Assembly (NCBI GenBank): GCA_023247875.1
Contig: JAHFFQ010000006.1
Coordinates: forward strand, 1 to 13,429
Direction of reading: 5' to 3'
DNA from: Candidatus Omnitrophota bacterium
GTDB lineage: Bacteria > Omnitrophota > Gorgyraeia > Gygaellales > Profunditerraquicolaceae
Length of the DNA stretch: 13,429 nucleotides
The notes below the pieces were generated by a model. It saw only the letters and a program-made list of their open reading frames with translations. It was not told the DNA's origin and did not search any database. A program made the position numbers and the translations under genes. This document shows positions 1-7,452 of the stretch, in pieces; position 1 is the stretch's first letter, and each line of letters begins with the position of its first letter.

Positions 1-1
1 C

Positions 2-76
2 ATAGAAAAGGATAAATTGGCGGATATAAGCACGGAAGAAATTATTAAAAAGATAAGAGAGCTGTTGGCAAGATGA
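2..76 (+). CDS. 3' end of an unidentified gene (partial)
   Basis: An open frame enters from the left edge and ends at the TGA at 74-76, giving the last 24 residues of a protein. The tail is Lys/Glu-rich and probably helical (it contains STEEIIKKIRELLAR). The stop overlaps the next gene's start in an ATGA arrangement, which is typical of translationally coupled operon genes and is the main reason to believe this frame is real. The fragment is too short to assign a family. Because it is coupled to a carbamoyltransferase, it probably belongs to the same surface-polysaccharide operon. Confidence 0.6.
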   Translation: MEKDKLADISTEEIIKKIRELLAR

Positions 77-1890
77 ATATTTTAGGTATTTCCTGTTTTT
101 ACCATGACAGCGCGGCATCTCTTGTCCGGGATGGACAGATCATCGGGGCAGTGCAGGAGGAGAGGTTTACCCGCAGGAAGCATGATCTTAATTTTCCTTC
201 GCATGCCGTCAATTGGTGCTTAAAAAAAGGCGGGATCAACAGCCAGGATATCGATCATGTAGTTTTTTATGAGAAACCTCTCATTAAGTTTGAGCGCCTC
301 CTCGAGACATATCTTGCCTATGCCCCCTCGGGAATAAGGCAGTTTATTCAAGCCATGCCTTTGTGGCTTAAGCAGAAATTGTGGATACCGGAGATTATCA
401 GGGAGCAGCTTGGTTATCGGGGAAAGGCCATTTTTTGCGGGCATCATGAATCTCATGCCGCCAGCGCTTTTTACCCCTCACCGTTTAAAGAGGCGGCGTT
501 TTTAACTATTGACGGGGTGGGGGAATGGGAAACTACAAGTTTCGGTGTGGGCAGGGATAACGATTTAGGGCAAAGGTATTACCTGCGCTTTCCGCATTCC
601 TTAGGCCTTCTTTATAGCGCGTTTACTTATTATGCCGGATTTAAAGTCAATTCAGGAGAATACAAGCTTATGGGGCTTGCCCCTTATGGACGGGCGCGTT
701 ATGTTGATCTGATCCTTGATAATTTAATTGATATCAAGGAGGACGGCTCTTTTAAGATAAATATGGAATATTTTGGTTTTTGTAACGGGTTGCGCATGAC
801 TAACCGCAAATTTGAGCGTTTGTTTGGGGGAGCTGGCCGTAAACCGGAGAGCAGGATCACGCAAAAAGAAATGGATTTAGCCGCTTCCGTTCAAAAGGTT
901 ACCGAAGAGGTAATGCTGAAGATGTCCAGGCACATACATAAGGTTACCGGGCAAAGAAATCTTTGCCTTGCCGGAGGAGTGGCGCTTAACTGCGTTGCCA
1001 ATGGCCGTATCCTAGCCGAGGGCCCATTTGAGAATATATGGGTACAGCCGGCAAGCGGGGATGCCGGCGGAGCATTGGGCGCGGCGTTATTGATCTGGCA
1101 TAAATATCTTGGGAATAAGCGGCTAGCCGATAATATCAGGGACTCACAGAGAGGTTCTCTTCTGGGCCCCGAATTCAGTGACCGGGAGATCGGGGACTTT
1201 CTCAGCGAACAAAATATACCTTATGAACAACTTAGCGCTTTCGAGTTGCCAAAAATTGTATCTTCGCTTATTGAAGGCGGGAATGTTATCGGCTGGTTCC
1301 AGGGGAAAATGGAGTTTGGGCCGCGCGCTTTGGGCTCAAGGAGTATTATCGGCGATGCCAGGAATAAAGAGATGCAGGCTAAGATGAACCTTAAAATAAA
1401 GCACCGTGAGTCGTTTCGCCCCTTTGCCCCAACGGTGCTTAAAGAAGAGGCCATGAATTGGTTTGAGCTGGGCACAGATAGCCCTTATATGGTTTTTACC
1501 GCTTCAGTAAAAAAGGAAAAGAGGTCTGGTGAGGATGCCGCGCTCAAGTCGGCAGGCGGATTTGATAAGCTCAAAGTCAATCGTTCGCTTATTCCTGCCG
1601 TTACCCATGTTGATTATTCGGCCAGGATCCAGACCATTAACAGGGAAGACAACCCTTTATATTATGATACGATAAATGAGTTCTTTAAGAAAACAGGCTG
1701 CCCGGTTATAATAAATACTTCATTTAACGTGCGGGGGGAGCCTTTGGTTTGCACCCCTGAGGATGCATTTGGTTGTTTTATGCGCACTGAAATGGATTAT
1801 CTGGTAATAGGAAGCTATCTTTTAGATAAGCGGATGCAGGCAAAACCTAAAAAAAGCCAAGACCCGCAAAAGAACTTTGAGCTTGATTGA
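73..1890 (+). CDS. NodU/CmcH-family O-carbamoyltransferase
   Basis: This enzyme is predicted to transfer a carbamoyl group from carbamoyl phosphate, through a carbamoyl-adenylate, to a hydroxyl of a sugar or other metabolite in the cytoplasm. The 605-residue length is normal for the family. The N-terminal Kae1-like ATPase-fold domain holds the metal-binding GHHESHAASAF (residues 123-133; His124, His125, His128), TIDGVGEWETTS (145-156), a SGEYKLMGLAPYG stretch (194-206), LAGGVALNCVANG (299-311) and SGDAGGALGAAL (328-339). The C-terminal YrdC-like domain holds FQGKMEFGPRALGSRSI (409-425) and NTSFNVRGEPLVCTP (548-562). The ATG overlaps the previous stop. Its neighbours are an SxtJ-type and a DUF5989-type membrane protein, a trio that recurs in polysaccharide loci, so the acceptor is probably an exported glycan or lipid-linked sugar. 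The exact acceptor cannot be read from the sequence. Confidence 0.93.
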   Translation: MNILGISCFYHDSAASLVRDGQIIGAVQEERFTRRKHDLNFPSHAVNWCLKKGGINSQDIDHVVFYEKPLIKFERLLETYLAYAPSGIRQFIQAMPLWLKQKLWIPEIIREQLGYRGKAIFCGHHESHAASAFYPSPFKEAAFLTIDGVGEWETTSFGVGRDNDLGQRYYLRFPHSLGLLYSAFTYYAGFKVNSGEYKLMGLAPYGRARYVDLILDNLIDIKEDGSFKINMEYFGFCNGLRMTNRKFERLFGGAGRKPESRITQKEMDLAASVQKVTEEVMLKMSRHIHKVTGQRNLCLAGGVALNCVANGRILAEGPFENIWVQPASGDAGGALGAALLIWHKYLGNKRLADNIRDSQRGSLLGPEFSDREIGDFLSEQNIPYEQLSAFELPKIVSSLIEGGNVIGWFQGKMEFGPRALGSRSIIGDARNKEMQAKMNLKIKHRESFRPFAPTVLKEEAMNWFELGTDSPYMVFTASVKKEKRSGEDAALKSAGGFDKLKVNRSLIPAVTHVDYSARIQTINREDNPLYYDTINEFFKKTGCPVIINTSFNVRGEPLVCTPEDAFGCFMRTEMDYLVIGSYLLDKRMQAKPKKSQDPQKNFELD

Positions 1891-1895
1891 AAATA

Positions 1896-2297
1896 ATGAA
1901 TAAAATAAAGGCCGACAAAGCTGCTTTGAGAAGATTTGGTTTGACCATGTCCGTATCTTTTGCCGTAATTACTTTGGTTATTTTTCTTAAGAAGGGAGAG
2001 GTAACTGTTATCGCACCGGCAATCTCCCTGATTCTCCTGATAGCAGCGCTGATTTCCCCTATTATTTTGAGTTATGTTTATATTTTCTGGATGAAGCTGG
2101 CTTTTCTTCTGGGCTGGCTTAATACGAGGTTATTGTTATGTATTATTTTTTATGCGGTTTTTGCGCCCGTAGGGTTAATCTTGCGTTTGTTTAGAGTAGA
2201 TCCTTTGGAAAGAAGGCTTGACGAGGGGATAAGCTCCTATTGGAAGCCAAAAGAAGATAAAAGGTTTATGGCGGTTGATTACGAAAGGCAGTTTTAA
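1896..2297 (+). CDS. SxtJ-family small membrane protein
   Basis: This 133-residue integral membrane protein has three likely transmembrane stretches at about residues 16-31, 37-60 and 76-97. A charged C-terminal tail ends in DYERQF. The order of features matches the SxtJ family (named from saxitoxin gene clusters): an N-terminal RRFG, a central WMKLAFLLGWLNTRLL, PVGLILRLFRVDPLERR, then SYW and a terminal YERQF. The family's biochemical role is not established; its members usually sit beside carbamoyltransferases, as here. The ATG at 1896 lies 5 bases after the carbamoyltransferase stop. An in-frame TTG at 1887 overlapping that stop would add three residues (MKI). Neither start has a clear Shine-Dalgarno sequence, so reinitiation after the upstream stop is likely. 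Confidence 0.85.
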   Translation: MNKIKADKAALRRFGLTMSVSFAVITLVIFLKKGEVTVIAPAISLILLIAALISPIILSYVYIFWMKLAFLLGWLNTRLLLCIIFYAVFAPVGLILRLFRVDPLERRLDEGISSYWKPKEDKRFMAVDYERQF

Positions 2298-2300
2298 ATA

Positions 2301-2307
2301 AGAGGAG
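2301..2307 (+). promoter_or_regulatory. Ribosome binding site for the 52-residue membrane protein
   Basis: AGAGGAG lies 6 bases before the ATG at 2314. It is one of the better Shine-Dalgarno matches in the window and supports the very short downstream frame as a real gene. Confidence 0.7.
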
Positions 2308-2313
2308 TATTAA

Positions 2314-2472
2314 ATGTCAAAATTGGCTATTTTTAAAGAATTATATTGTTTTCTTAAGGTAAGGAAAAAGTGGTGGCTGGCCCCGATCATTATTATGCTT
2401 TTATTATTGGGAGCGCTTATATTTTTTACCCAGTCTTCAGCCGTAGCTCCTTTTATTTATACTTTATTTTAA
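2314..2472 (+). CDS. DUF5989-type single-pass small membrane protein
   Basis: This 52-residue protein is easy to miss because of its size. It starts MSKLAIFKELYCFLKVRKKW, has a basic, aromatic segment (VRKKWW), then one hydrophobic helix at about residues 24-39, and ends in SSAVAPFIYTLF. That C-terminal SAVAPFIYTLF signature is what I recognise as DUF5989, whose members are about 50 residues long and found with SxtJ and carbamoyltransferase genes. A good AGAGGAG ribosome binding site precedes it, and it fits exactly between the SxtJ-type gene and the manC-type gene (14 bases after its stop). The positive-inside rule suggests a cytoplasmic N-terminus and a short outside tail. No activity is known. 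A role as a small subunit or scaffold for membrane delivery of a carbamoylated glycan intermediate is an inference. Confidence 0.85.
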   Translation: MSKLAIFKELYCFLKVRKKWWLAPIIIMLLLLGALIFFTQSSAVAPFIYTLF

Positions 2473-2486
2473 AATAGGATAATTTT

Positions 2487-3884
2487 ATGAACTATGCGGT
2501 CATCTTAGCCGGCGGAGTGGGCTCGAGGTTCTGGCCTTTTAGCCGCGAGCTTGAGCCAAAGCAATTTATGAAGGTTATCGGAGAGGATAGCCTTTTGCAG
2601 GCGACTATCCAGCGCTTAAAAGGTGTGGTGGAGCCGGCGCATATTTATATCGTTACGAATAACATCTATTTTTATGAAGTTAAAGCGCAAGTCGCGGAAT
2701 TCGGGATACCCGATCGGAATATAATCCTGGAGCCGCAAGGCAAGAATACCGCTCCTGCTATCGGGCTTTGCGCCAGATTGATCAGCCGCATTGATAAAGA
2801 TGCCCTGCTTTTGATCCTGCCTTCCGACCATTATATTAAGAAGGCAGGGAATTTCAAAAAGACGATAAAGAATGCAGTTGCCTGCGCCAAGAGGGATCTT
2901 TTGGTTACAATAGGCATAAAGCCGGCCGCAGCCTCCACGGGATACGGTTATATAAAAGTCAGCACAAAGGCAAAGGCAGCCGAAAGCGTTGAATATTTTG
3001 CGGTAGAAAAATTCCTGGAGAAACCCGGTCTCAATAAGGCCAGGAAATACTTCAAAGACGAACATTTCTACTGGAACAGCGGGATATTTATCTGGAGGGC
3101 CCAAATCTTCCTTGATGAGGTAAGGAAATATTTACCTAAGCTGCATGCAAGCCTGAAACTGGTTAATTCGGTAAATGATATACCCAGGATATGGCCGCGT
3201 ATTGAGGCTATATCCGTTGATTACGGGATCATGGAGCATTCTAAGAGGATCGCGCTTATTCCGGCAGATTTTTACTGGACGGATTTAGGCAGCTGGGAGG
3301 CGCTGGCGGAGATATTCCCGAAGGATAAAAAAGGCAATATTGCCAACAACAATACCTTAACCCTGGATAGCCGGGGGGTATGCGTATTTGCCAGGGGCAA
3401 CAGGCTGGTTTCTACCATTGGGATTAAAGATACGATTATTGCCGATACCCCGGATGCTTTGCTGGTTTGCGACAGGAATAAGACCCAGGATGTCAAGCGG
3501 CTGGTTGAGAAACTAAAGTCGCTTAATAGAAAAGAACGCCAGGCGCATCTTACCGAGCGCCGGCCCTGGGGGTCGTTTACTGTTTTGCAACAGGGGATAG
3601 GTTTTAAGATCAAGCTTATCGAGCTTACCTCAAAAAAACGCCTTAGCTTACAAAGGCATAAAAGCAGGGCTGAACATTGGGTAGTGGTTTCCGGGATGGC
3701 AAAGATCACCAGTGACGGCAAGGAATCATTTGTGCGCAGTAACGAGAGTGTGTATATACCCAAGGGCAAGAAACACCGCTTGGAAAATCCCCTGCGCATG
3801 CCTTTGAAGATCGTTGAAGTGCAAACAGGCATGTATCTGGAAGAGGATGACATTGAGAGATTTGAGGATGATTTTACAAGGTAA
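2487..3884 (+). CDS. manC: Mannose-1-phosphate guanylyltransferase / mannose-6-phosphate isomerase
   Basis: This is a cytoplasmic bifunctional enzyme for GDP-mannose synthesis: mannose-6-P isomerisation and GTP + mannose-1-P to GDP-mannose. At 465 residues it has the usual two-domain length. The N-terminal nucleotidyltransferase domain has LAGGVGSRFWPFSR (7-20), EPKQF (23-27), LPSDHY (111-116), LEKPG (177-181) and YWNSGIFIW (195-203). The C-terminal type II isomerase cupin has ERRPWGSF (357-364), SLQRHKSRAEHW (387-398), HRLENP (430-435), EVQTG (444-448) and an acidic EEDDIERFEDDF tail (452-463). The cupin departs from consensus: Ser393 sits where HxH is usual, and the Pro-Gly turns before SLQ and after HRLEN are changed. 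A phosphomannomutase would be needed for the route and is not in the window. A weak AGGA lies 7 bases before the ATG. The stop overlaps the next start by one base. Confidence 0.92.
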   Translation: MNYAVILAGGVGSRFWPFSRELEPKQFMKVIGEDSLLQATIQRLKGVVEPAHIYIVTNNIYFYEVKAQVAEFGIPDRNIILEPQGKNTAPAIGLCARLISRIDKDALLLILPSDHYIKKAGNFKKTIKNAVACAKRDLLVTIGIKPAAASTGYGYIKVSTKAKAAESVEYFAVEKFLEKPGLNKARKYFKDEHFYWNSGIFIWRAQIFLDEVRKYLPKLHASLKLVNSVNDIPRIWPRIEAISVDYGIMEHSKRIALIPADFYWTDLGSWEALAEIFPKDKKGNIANNNTLTLDSRGVCVFARGNRLVSTIGIKDTIIADTPDALLVCDRNKTQDVKRLVEKLKSLNRKERQAHLTERRPWGSFTVLQQGIGFKIKLIELTSKKRLSLQRHKSRAEHWVVVSGMAKITSDGKESFVRSNESVYIPKGKKHRLENPLRMPLKIVEVQTGMYLEEDDIERFEDDFTR

Positions 3885-4957
3885 TGACTAAAAAGATCCT
3901 GATCATCAATCCTTTTGGTATCGGAGATGTTTTATTCACCACCCCGGTAATCAAGGCCATTAAAAAGCAATTCCCGGAAGCTTTTATCGGTTATTGGTCA
4001 AATGCCAGGGTAAAACCTATTCTCGCAAGCAACCCGCAGATAGGCAGGGTTTTTGCTTTGTCGCGCGGAGACCTTAAAAAGATCTATCAGGATTCATTCC
4101 TTAAAGGCGCCTGGCGTTCCTTAAAGTTAGCCTGGGAGATAAAAAAAGAGCATTTTGACATTTGCCTTGATTTTTCTCTTGATCACCGCTATAGTCTATT
4201 TGCAAAAATAATCGGGATACCTAAGCGCGTCGGGTTCAATTATAAGGCCAGAGGGAGATTCCTCAACAGCCGTATTGATATAGACGGCTACCATGACAGG
4301 CATGTGGTAGAGTATTATTTAGAGCTGCTAAAGTTCTTGGGTATCCAGGCGCTTGATAATGACCTGTATCTGGCTGTTCCTTTAGAGAGCGAAATAAAGG
4401 CAAAGAATATCCTTGCTTCGGCGGGAATCGTAGAAAATGACCTGGTGATCGGTATTGCTCCCGGTGCCGGCGGCAGCTGGGGCAGGGATGCCGGATACAA
4501 GCATTGGCCGGCATTAAAGTTTGCCCAGGTAGGGGACAGGTTGATCTCTGAGCTTAAGGCCAAGGTAGTGATCTTAGGCGATGGATCAGAGCGCCTGATC
4601 GCCGAGGTTATACTGCATGCCATGCGAAATAAGCCGATCGACCTGACAGGAAAGACCTCATTAGAGATCTTGCCGGCATTGATCAAAAATTGCAACCTGT
4701 TGATCACCAATGACGGCGGTCCGATGCATATGGCAGTTGCTTTGGGGGTAAAGACGGTTTCCATTTTTGGACCGGTAAGCGAGGTAGTCTATGGGCCGTT
4801 CCCTTCAAAAAGGAATCATGTGGTTTTAAAATGGGATATAGCCTGCCGGCCATGCTATAAGAATTTTCGGCTGCCGGTTTGCGATAAAGACAGGGAGTGT
4901 TTAAAATCAGTAAGCGCGGATGAGGTTTTCGCCCAAGCTTTGGCACTTTTAAGTTAG
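3884..4957 (+). CDS. GT9-family (ADP-heptose-type) LPS glycosyltransferase
   Basis: This resembles RfaF/WaaF heptosyltransferases, which act at the cytoplasmic face of the inner membrane and add heptose to the LPS core or a related glycan. At 357 residues it has normal length with two Rossmann-like domains. The N-terminus IINPFGIGDVLFTTPVIKAI (7-26) is the typical acceptor-side glycine-rich loop. The C-terminal domain has IAPGAGG (191-197), KHWP (206-209), VVILGDGSE (228-236) and NDGGPMHMAVALG (276-288), including the family's D-x-GP-x-H core. A cysteine-containing CRPCY and CxxxxxEC tail (Cys321, 324, 333, 339) is common in this family. Its ATG overlaps the manC stop by one base. A GmhB-like heptose phosphatase about 2 kb downstream supports a heptose donor. 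The precise sugar and linkage cannot be told. Confidence 0.88.
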   Translation: MTKKILIINPFGIGDVLFTTPVIKAIKKQFPEAFIGYWSNARVKPILASNPQIGRVFALSRGDLKKIYQDSFLKGAWRSLKLAWEIKKEHFDICLDFSLDHRYSLFAKIIGIPKRVGFNYKARGRFLNSRIDIDGYHDRHVVEYYLELLKFLGIQALDNDLYLAVPLESEIKAKNILASAGIVENDLVIGIAPGAGGSWGRDAGYKHWPALKFAQVGDRLISELKAKVVILGDGSERLIAEVILHAMRNKPIDLTGKTSLEILPALIKNCNLLITNDGGPMHMAVALGVKTVSIFGPVSEVVYGPFPSKRNHVVLKWDIACRPCYKNFRLPVCDKDRECLKSVSADEVFAQALALLS

Positions 4958-4961
4958 AGGA
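4956..4961 (+). promoter_or_regulatory. Ribosome binding site that selects the aminotransferase start
   Basis: AGAGGA overlaps the stop of the GT9 gene. It is immediately adjacent to the ATG at 4962, too close to serve it, but 6 bases from the in-frame ATG at 4968. The second ATG is therefore the better start. Confidence 0.6.
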
Positions 4962-4967
4962 ATGATC

Positions 4968-6086
4968 ATGAAAATATCAGCATTGGATTTAAAGAAGCAA
5001 ATCTCTCCTATCAGGGGAGAGATAGATTCCGCGATAAAGGATGTAATTGATAATGCCGGTTTTGTATTAGGAACCGGTGTCGGCAAATTTGAAGAAAATT
5101 CCGCGAAATACTGCGGCGTAAAATACGCCATCGGCGTTTCAAACGGGACCGATGCCATTGCCCTTTCTTTGCTTGCCTTGGGGATCAAGCCTGAGGATGG
5201 GGTGATCTGCCCGGCTTTTACCTATTACGCTACTGCGGGAGCGGTGGCAGGTATCGGAGCTGTGCCTATTTTTGCCGATATCGATAAAGATACCTATAAT
5301 ATCTCTTTACAGAGCGTCGAGAAAATATTATCCGGGAAGAATAAGTTAAAAATCAAGGCGGTCATCCCGGTGCATCTTTACGGGGCCTGTGCGGATATGG
5401 GCGGGATCTTAAAGCTGGCGCGTAAATATAAGTTAAAGGTTGTTGAGGACGCGGCCCAGGCATTCGGCGCCGAATTTAAGGGCAGGAAGGCCGGGACCAT
5501 TGGAGATTGCGGGGCGGTGAGTTTTTATCCGGGGAAGAACCTGGGAGCTTTCGGGGACGCCGGCCTGATTTTGACAAATAAAAAAAGTGTTGCTGAAAGA
5601 TTAATAATCCTGCGCAATCAGGGGAATAAGAACAAATATTACCATTTGCTTTTAGGCCGGAATAACCGCCTGGATACGATCCAGGCAGCGGTGCTTGATG
5701 TTAAATTGAAATACCTGGACCTGTGGAATAAAAAGAGGCAGGAGGTGGCACAGTATTATAACTGTAATTTAAAGGGGATTAATATCAAGAGGCCGTATGT
5801 TTCCGGATATACCACGCACATTTATCATCAGTATGTTTTAAGGGCGCCTTTTTTAAATAAGGGGATCGTGGAGTATTTGCAGGCCAAGGGCATTGACTCC
5901 CGCGTATTTTATCCGCTCCCGCTGCATTTACAGAAATGTTTTAAATATTTGGGATATAAGAAGGGCGATCTCCCGGAGGCCGAAAACGCAGCCAGGCATA
6001 CCTTTACCTTGCCGATCTATCCCGAGTTGACCCGGAAAGAATTAGATTATATTATACAGTCTGTAAAGGAGAAAATTAATGGTTAA
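4968..6086 (+). CDS. DegT/DnrJ/EryC1-family nucleotide-sugar aminotransferase
   Basis: This PLP-dependent enzyme is predicted to convert a keto-sugar nucleotide to an amino sugar using glutamate or glutamine. From the chosen ATG it has 372 residues, a typical length. It has GTDA (60-63, PLP phosphate binding), FTYYATAGAV (84-93), PVHLYG (134-139), EDAAQAFGA (160-168; Asp161 contacts the pyridine ring) and FYPGKNLGAFGDAG (186-199; Lys190 is the Schiff-base lysine). The C-terminal part has RNNRLDTIQAAVL and YPLPLHLQ. The motif style resembles the sugar 3-aminotransferases (QdtB/FdtB-like), but substrate cannot be fixed from motifs, and no dehydratase or ketoisomerase is in the window. An upstream ATG at 4962 would add two residues. 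The end overlaps the next gene by 8 bases. Confidence 0.88.
   Translation: MKISALDLKKQISPIRGEIDSAIKDVIDNAGFVLGTGVGKFEENSAKYCGVKYAIGVSNGTDAIALSLLALGIKPEDGVICPAFTYYATAGAVAGIGAVPIFADIDKDTYNISLQSVEKILSGKNKLKIKAVIPVHLYGACADMGGILKLARKYKLKVVEDAAQAFGAEFKGRKAGTIGDCGAVSFYPGKNLGAFGDAGLILTNKKSVAERLIILRNQGNKNKYYHLLLGRNNRLDTIQAAVLDVKLKYLDLWNKKRQEVAQYYNCNLKGINIKRPYVSGYTTHIYHQYVLRAPFLNKGIVEYLQAKGIDSRVFYPLPLHLQKCFKYLGYKKGDLPEAENAARHTFTLPIYPELTRKELDYIIQSVKEKING
6065..6071 (+). promoter_or_regulatory. Ribosome binding site for the GT2 glycosyltransferase
   Basis: AAAGGAG lies inside the 3' end of the aminotransferase gene, 7 bases before the ATG at 6079. It is the strongest Shine-Dalgarno match in the window and fixes the start of the overlapping gene. 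Confidence 0.75.
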
Positions 6087-6828
6087 GTTATCGGTTGTGG
6101 TTCTGACGAAGAATGAAGAGGCCTGTATTGCCGAGTGCCTTGAGTCGGTAAAATGGGCGCCTGAGATTATTGTGGTTGATGACGAGAGTACGGACAGGAC
6201 AGTTGAGATAGCCAGGCAATACACGGATAAGGTTTTCTTCCGGAAGATGGATATTGAGGGTAAGCACAGGAATTGGGCCTATGCCCAGGCAAGGAACCCG
6301 TGGGTCTTAAGCCTCGATGCCGATGAAACGGTTACCCCTGAATTGAAAATTGAAATAGAAAAATCCCTTACCAGCGAAGAGTTTGTCGCTTACGATATTC
6401 CTTTGCGCAATTATATCGGAAATTATTGGGTTAAACACGGGGGATGGTATCCTGCCTCAAAACTGCGGCTTTTTAAGAAAGATAAATTCAGGTATGAAGA
6501 AGCGGAGGTGCACCCGCGGGCTTTTAGCGACGGGCCCTGCGGCCATCTTAAGGCCGATATCATACATAAGGGTTATCCGGACCTGGAGCATTTTTTGGCT
6601 AGCGTGAATCGGCAGTCAACTCTTGAGGCAAAGAAGTGGATAAATATCGGCCGCAAGATGACCCTGGGCTGGGCTACCTGGAGGGCCCTTGACCGTTTCT
6701 TTAGAAGGTATTTGCGCAAGAAGGCGTATAAGGACGGCATGTATGGGTTTATTATCGCTTTCTTTGACTCCCTGTATCAGATATTAAGCTACGCGAAATT
6801 CAGAGAAATGCAAAATAAGAATAAATAA
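6079..6828 (+). CDS. GT2 glycosyltransferase, WaaE/KdtX-like
   Basis: This 249-residue GT-A-fold enzyme is predicted to add a sugar, often glucose, to an LPS core or similar acceptor at the cytoplasmic membrane face. It opens with LSVVVLTKNEEACIAECLES (4-23), has IVVDDESTDRT (31-41) for nucleotide binding and the metal-binding LSLDADE (77-83, DAD at 80-82). Later come RLFKK and an HPRAF segment, and a basic C-terminal half (RRYLRKK) that may contact the membrane. Size and motif spacing fit the WaaE/KdtX group, known for beta-1,4-glucosyl transfer to heptose in some Gram-negative bacteria. That agrees with the GT9 neighbour, but the donor is inferred. The start overlaps the aminotransferase by 8 bases. 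It is the last gene of the tightly coupled first operon. Confidence 0.85.
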   Translation: MVKLSVVVLTKNEEACIAECLESVKWAPEIIVVDDESTDRTVEIARQYTDKVFFRKMDIEGKHRNWAYAQARNPWVLSLDADETVTPELKIEIEKSLTSEEFVAYDIPLRNYIGNYWVKHGGWYPASKLRLFKKDKFRYEEAEVHPRAFSDGPCGHLKADIIHKGYPDLEHFLASVNRQSTLEAKKWINIGRKMTLGWATWRALDRFFRRYLRKKAYKDGMYGFIIAFFDSLYQILSYAKFREMQNKNK

Positions 6829-6838
6829 CGGGTCCTGT

Positions 6839-6886
6839 CTTGAACTGTTTCTCGGCCGCCTGAAGGGGCCTTGAATCCAGTTCGAG
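6839..6886 (+). repeat. Nested inverted repeat in the largest intergenic gap
   Basis: The 81-base gap 6829-6909 has no gene. CTTGAACTG at 6839-6847 pairs with CAGTTCGAG at 6878-6886 (nine pairs, one of them G-U in RNA). Inside lies a second hairpin: 6854-6860 against 6865-6870, six pairs with one bulged G and a TGAA loop. No T-run follows, so it is not a standard intrinsic terminator. It separates the polysaccharide operon from the gmhB-like gene and could be a terminator variant, a processing site or a leader structure. Confidence 0.4.
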
Positions 6887-6909
6887 CCGCCAGTTACTTA
6901 ACTACATTT

Positions 6910-7449
6910 ATGAAATTTCTATTTTTGGACCGTGATGGAGTAATAAACAAATACCCTGGCGATAGGTTGTATGTGACTTCGCTAAAAAAATTCAGGTTCC
7001 TGCCTCAGGCAAAGAAAGCGATCGGGTTATTGACTAAGAATGGTTTTAAGATATTTGTGGCATCCAATCAGGCCGGAATAGGTAAAGGAGTATATGCTCG
7101 CAAGACCCTGGATGCGATAACCGCTAAAATGCTTCAAGATATTGAACACGCAGGCGGCAGGATCACAAAGGTTTATTACTGCACGCACCATAAAGAGGCC
7201 GGTTGCGCTTGCCGCAAGCCCAAGCCAGGCCTGCTGAAGCAGGCAGCCCGGGAGTTTAAATTTAGTTTAAAGGGAGTATATTTTATCGGTGATAGTATTC
7301 GCGATGTGCTCACCGCTCAGGCAGCAGGCTGTAAATCCATCCTGGTATTAACCGGCAAGGAAAAACCGGCAAACCGCAAGCACTGGGAAGCAAAGCCGGA
7401 TCTTATATTCAAAGATCTCCTCGCCGCAGCCAAATTTCTAACACGTTAA
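6910..7449 (+). CDS. gmhB: D-glycero-D-manno-heptose 1,7-bisphosphate phosphatase-like HAD protein
   Basis: This 179-residue cytoplasmic phosphatase matches the GmhB/histidinol-phosphatase group of HAD enzymes, which remove the C7 phosphate in the ADP-heptose pathway. HAD motif I is FLDRDGVIN (5-13; nucleophile Asp7, acid/base Asp9). Motif II is ASNQAGIGKG (51-60). The zinc loop is CTHHKEAGCACRKPKPG (Cys91, His93, Cys99, Cys101), followed by the KPKPG lysine motif and motif IV FIGDSIRDV (125-133). The frame extends upstream to a TTG at 6871, but the ATG at 6910 puts motif I at the usual distance from the N-terminus, and the TTG lies within the intergenic inverted repeat. No Shine-Dalgarno is seen. 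The GT9 gene upstream would use the heptose made by this pathway. Histidinol phosphatase is a less likely alternative because no his genes are nearby. Confidence 0.85.
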   Translation: MKFLFLDRDGVINKYPGDRLYVTSLKKFRFLPQAKKAIGLLTKNGFKIFVASNQAGIGKGVYARKTLDAITAKMLQDIEHAGGRITKVYYCTHHKEAGCACRKPKPGLLKQAAREFKFSLKGVYFIGDSIRDVLTAQAAGCKSILVLTGKEKPANRKHWEAKPDLIFKDLLAAAKFLTR

Positions 7450-7452
7450 AAT

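Noticed and set aside
2616..3853. Long reverse-strand open frames opposite manC, and similar ones opposite the other genes.
   Set aside because: They lie antisense to strongly recognisable proteins, show no known motifs and no start signals, and are the expected by-product of codon use on the + strand.
6864..6893. Part of the gap at 6829-6909 looks like the middle of a bacterial selenocysteine tRNA (an AATCCAGTT followed by GCCGCCAG).
   Set aside because: The anticodon stem cannot pair as needed, there is no T-arm GGTTCGA before the gmhB start, and no acceptor stem closes the molecule. The likeness is short and most likely chance.
6871..6909. TTG start adding 13 residues to the gmhB-like gene.
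   Set aside because: The added residues come from the intergenic hairpin, there is no ribosome binding site, and the family's first motif normally lies within about ten residues of the N-terminus.
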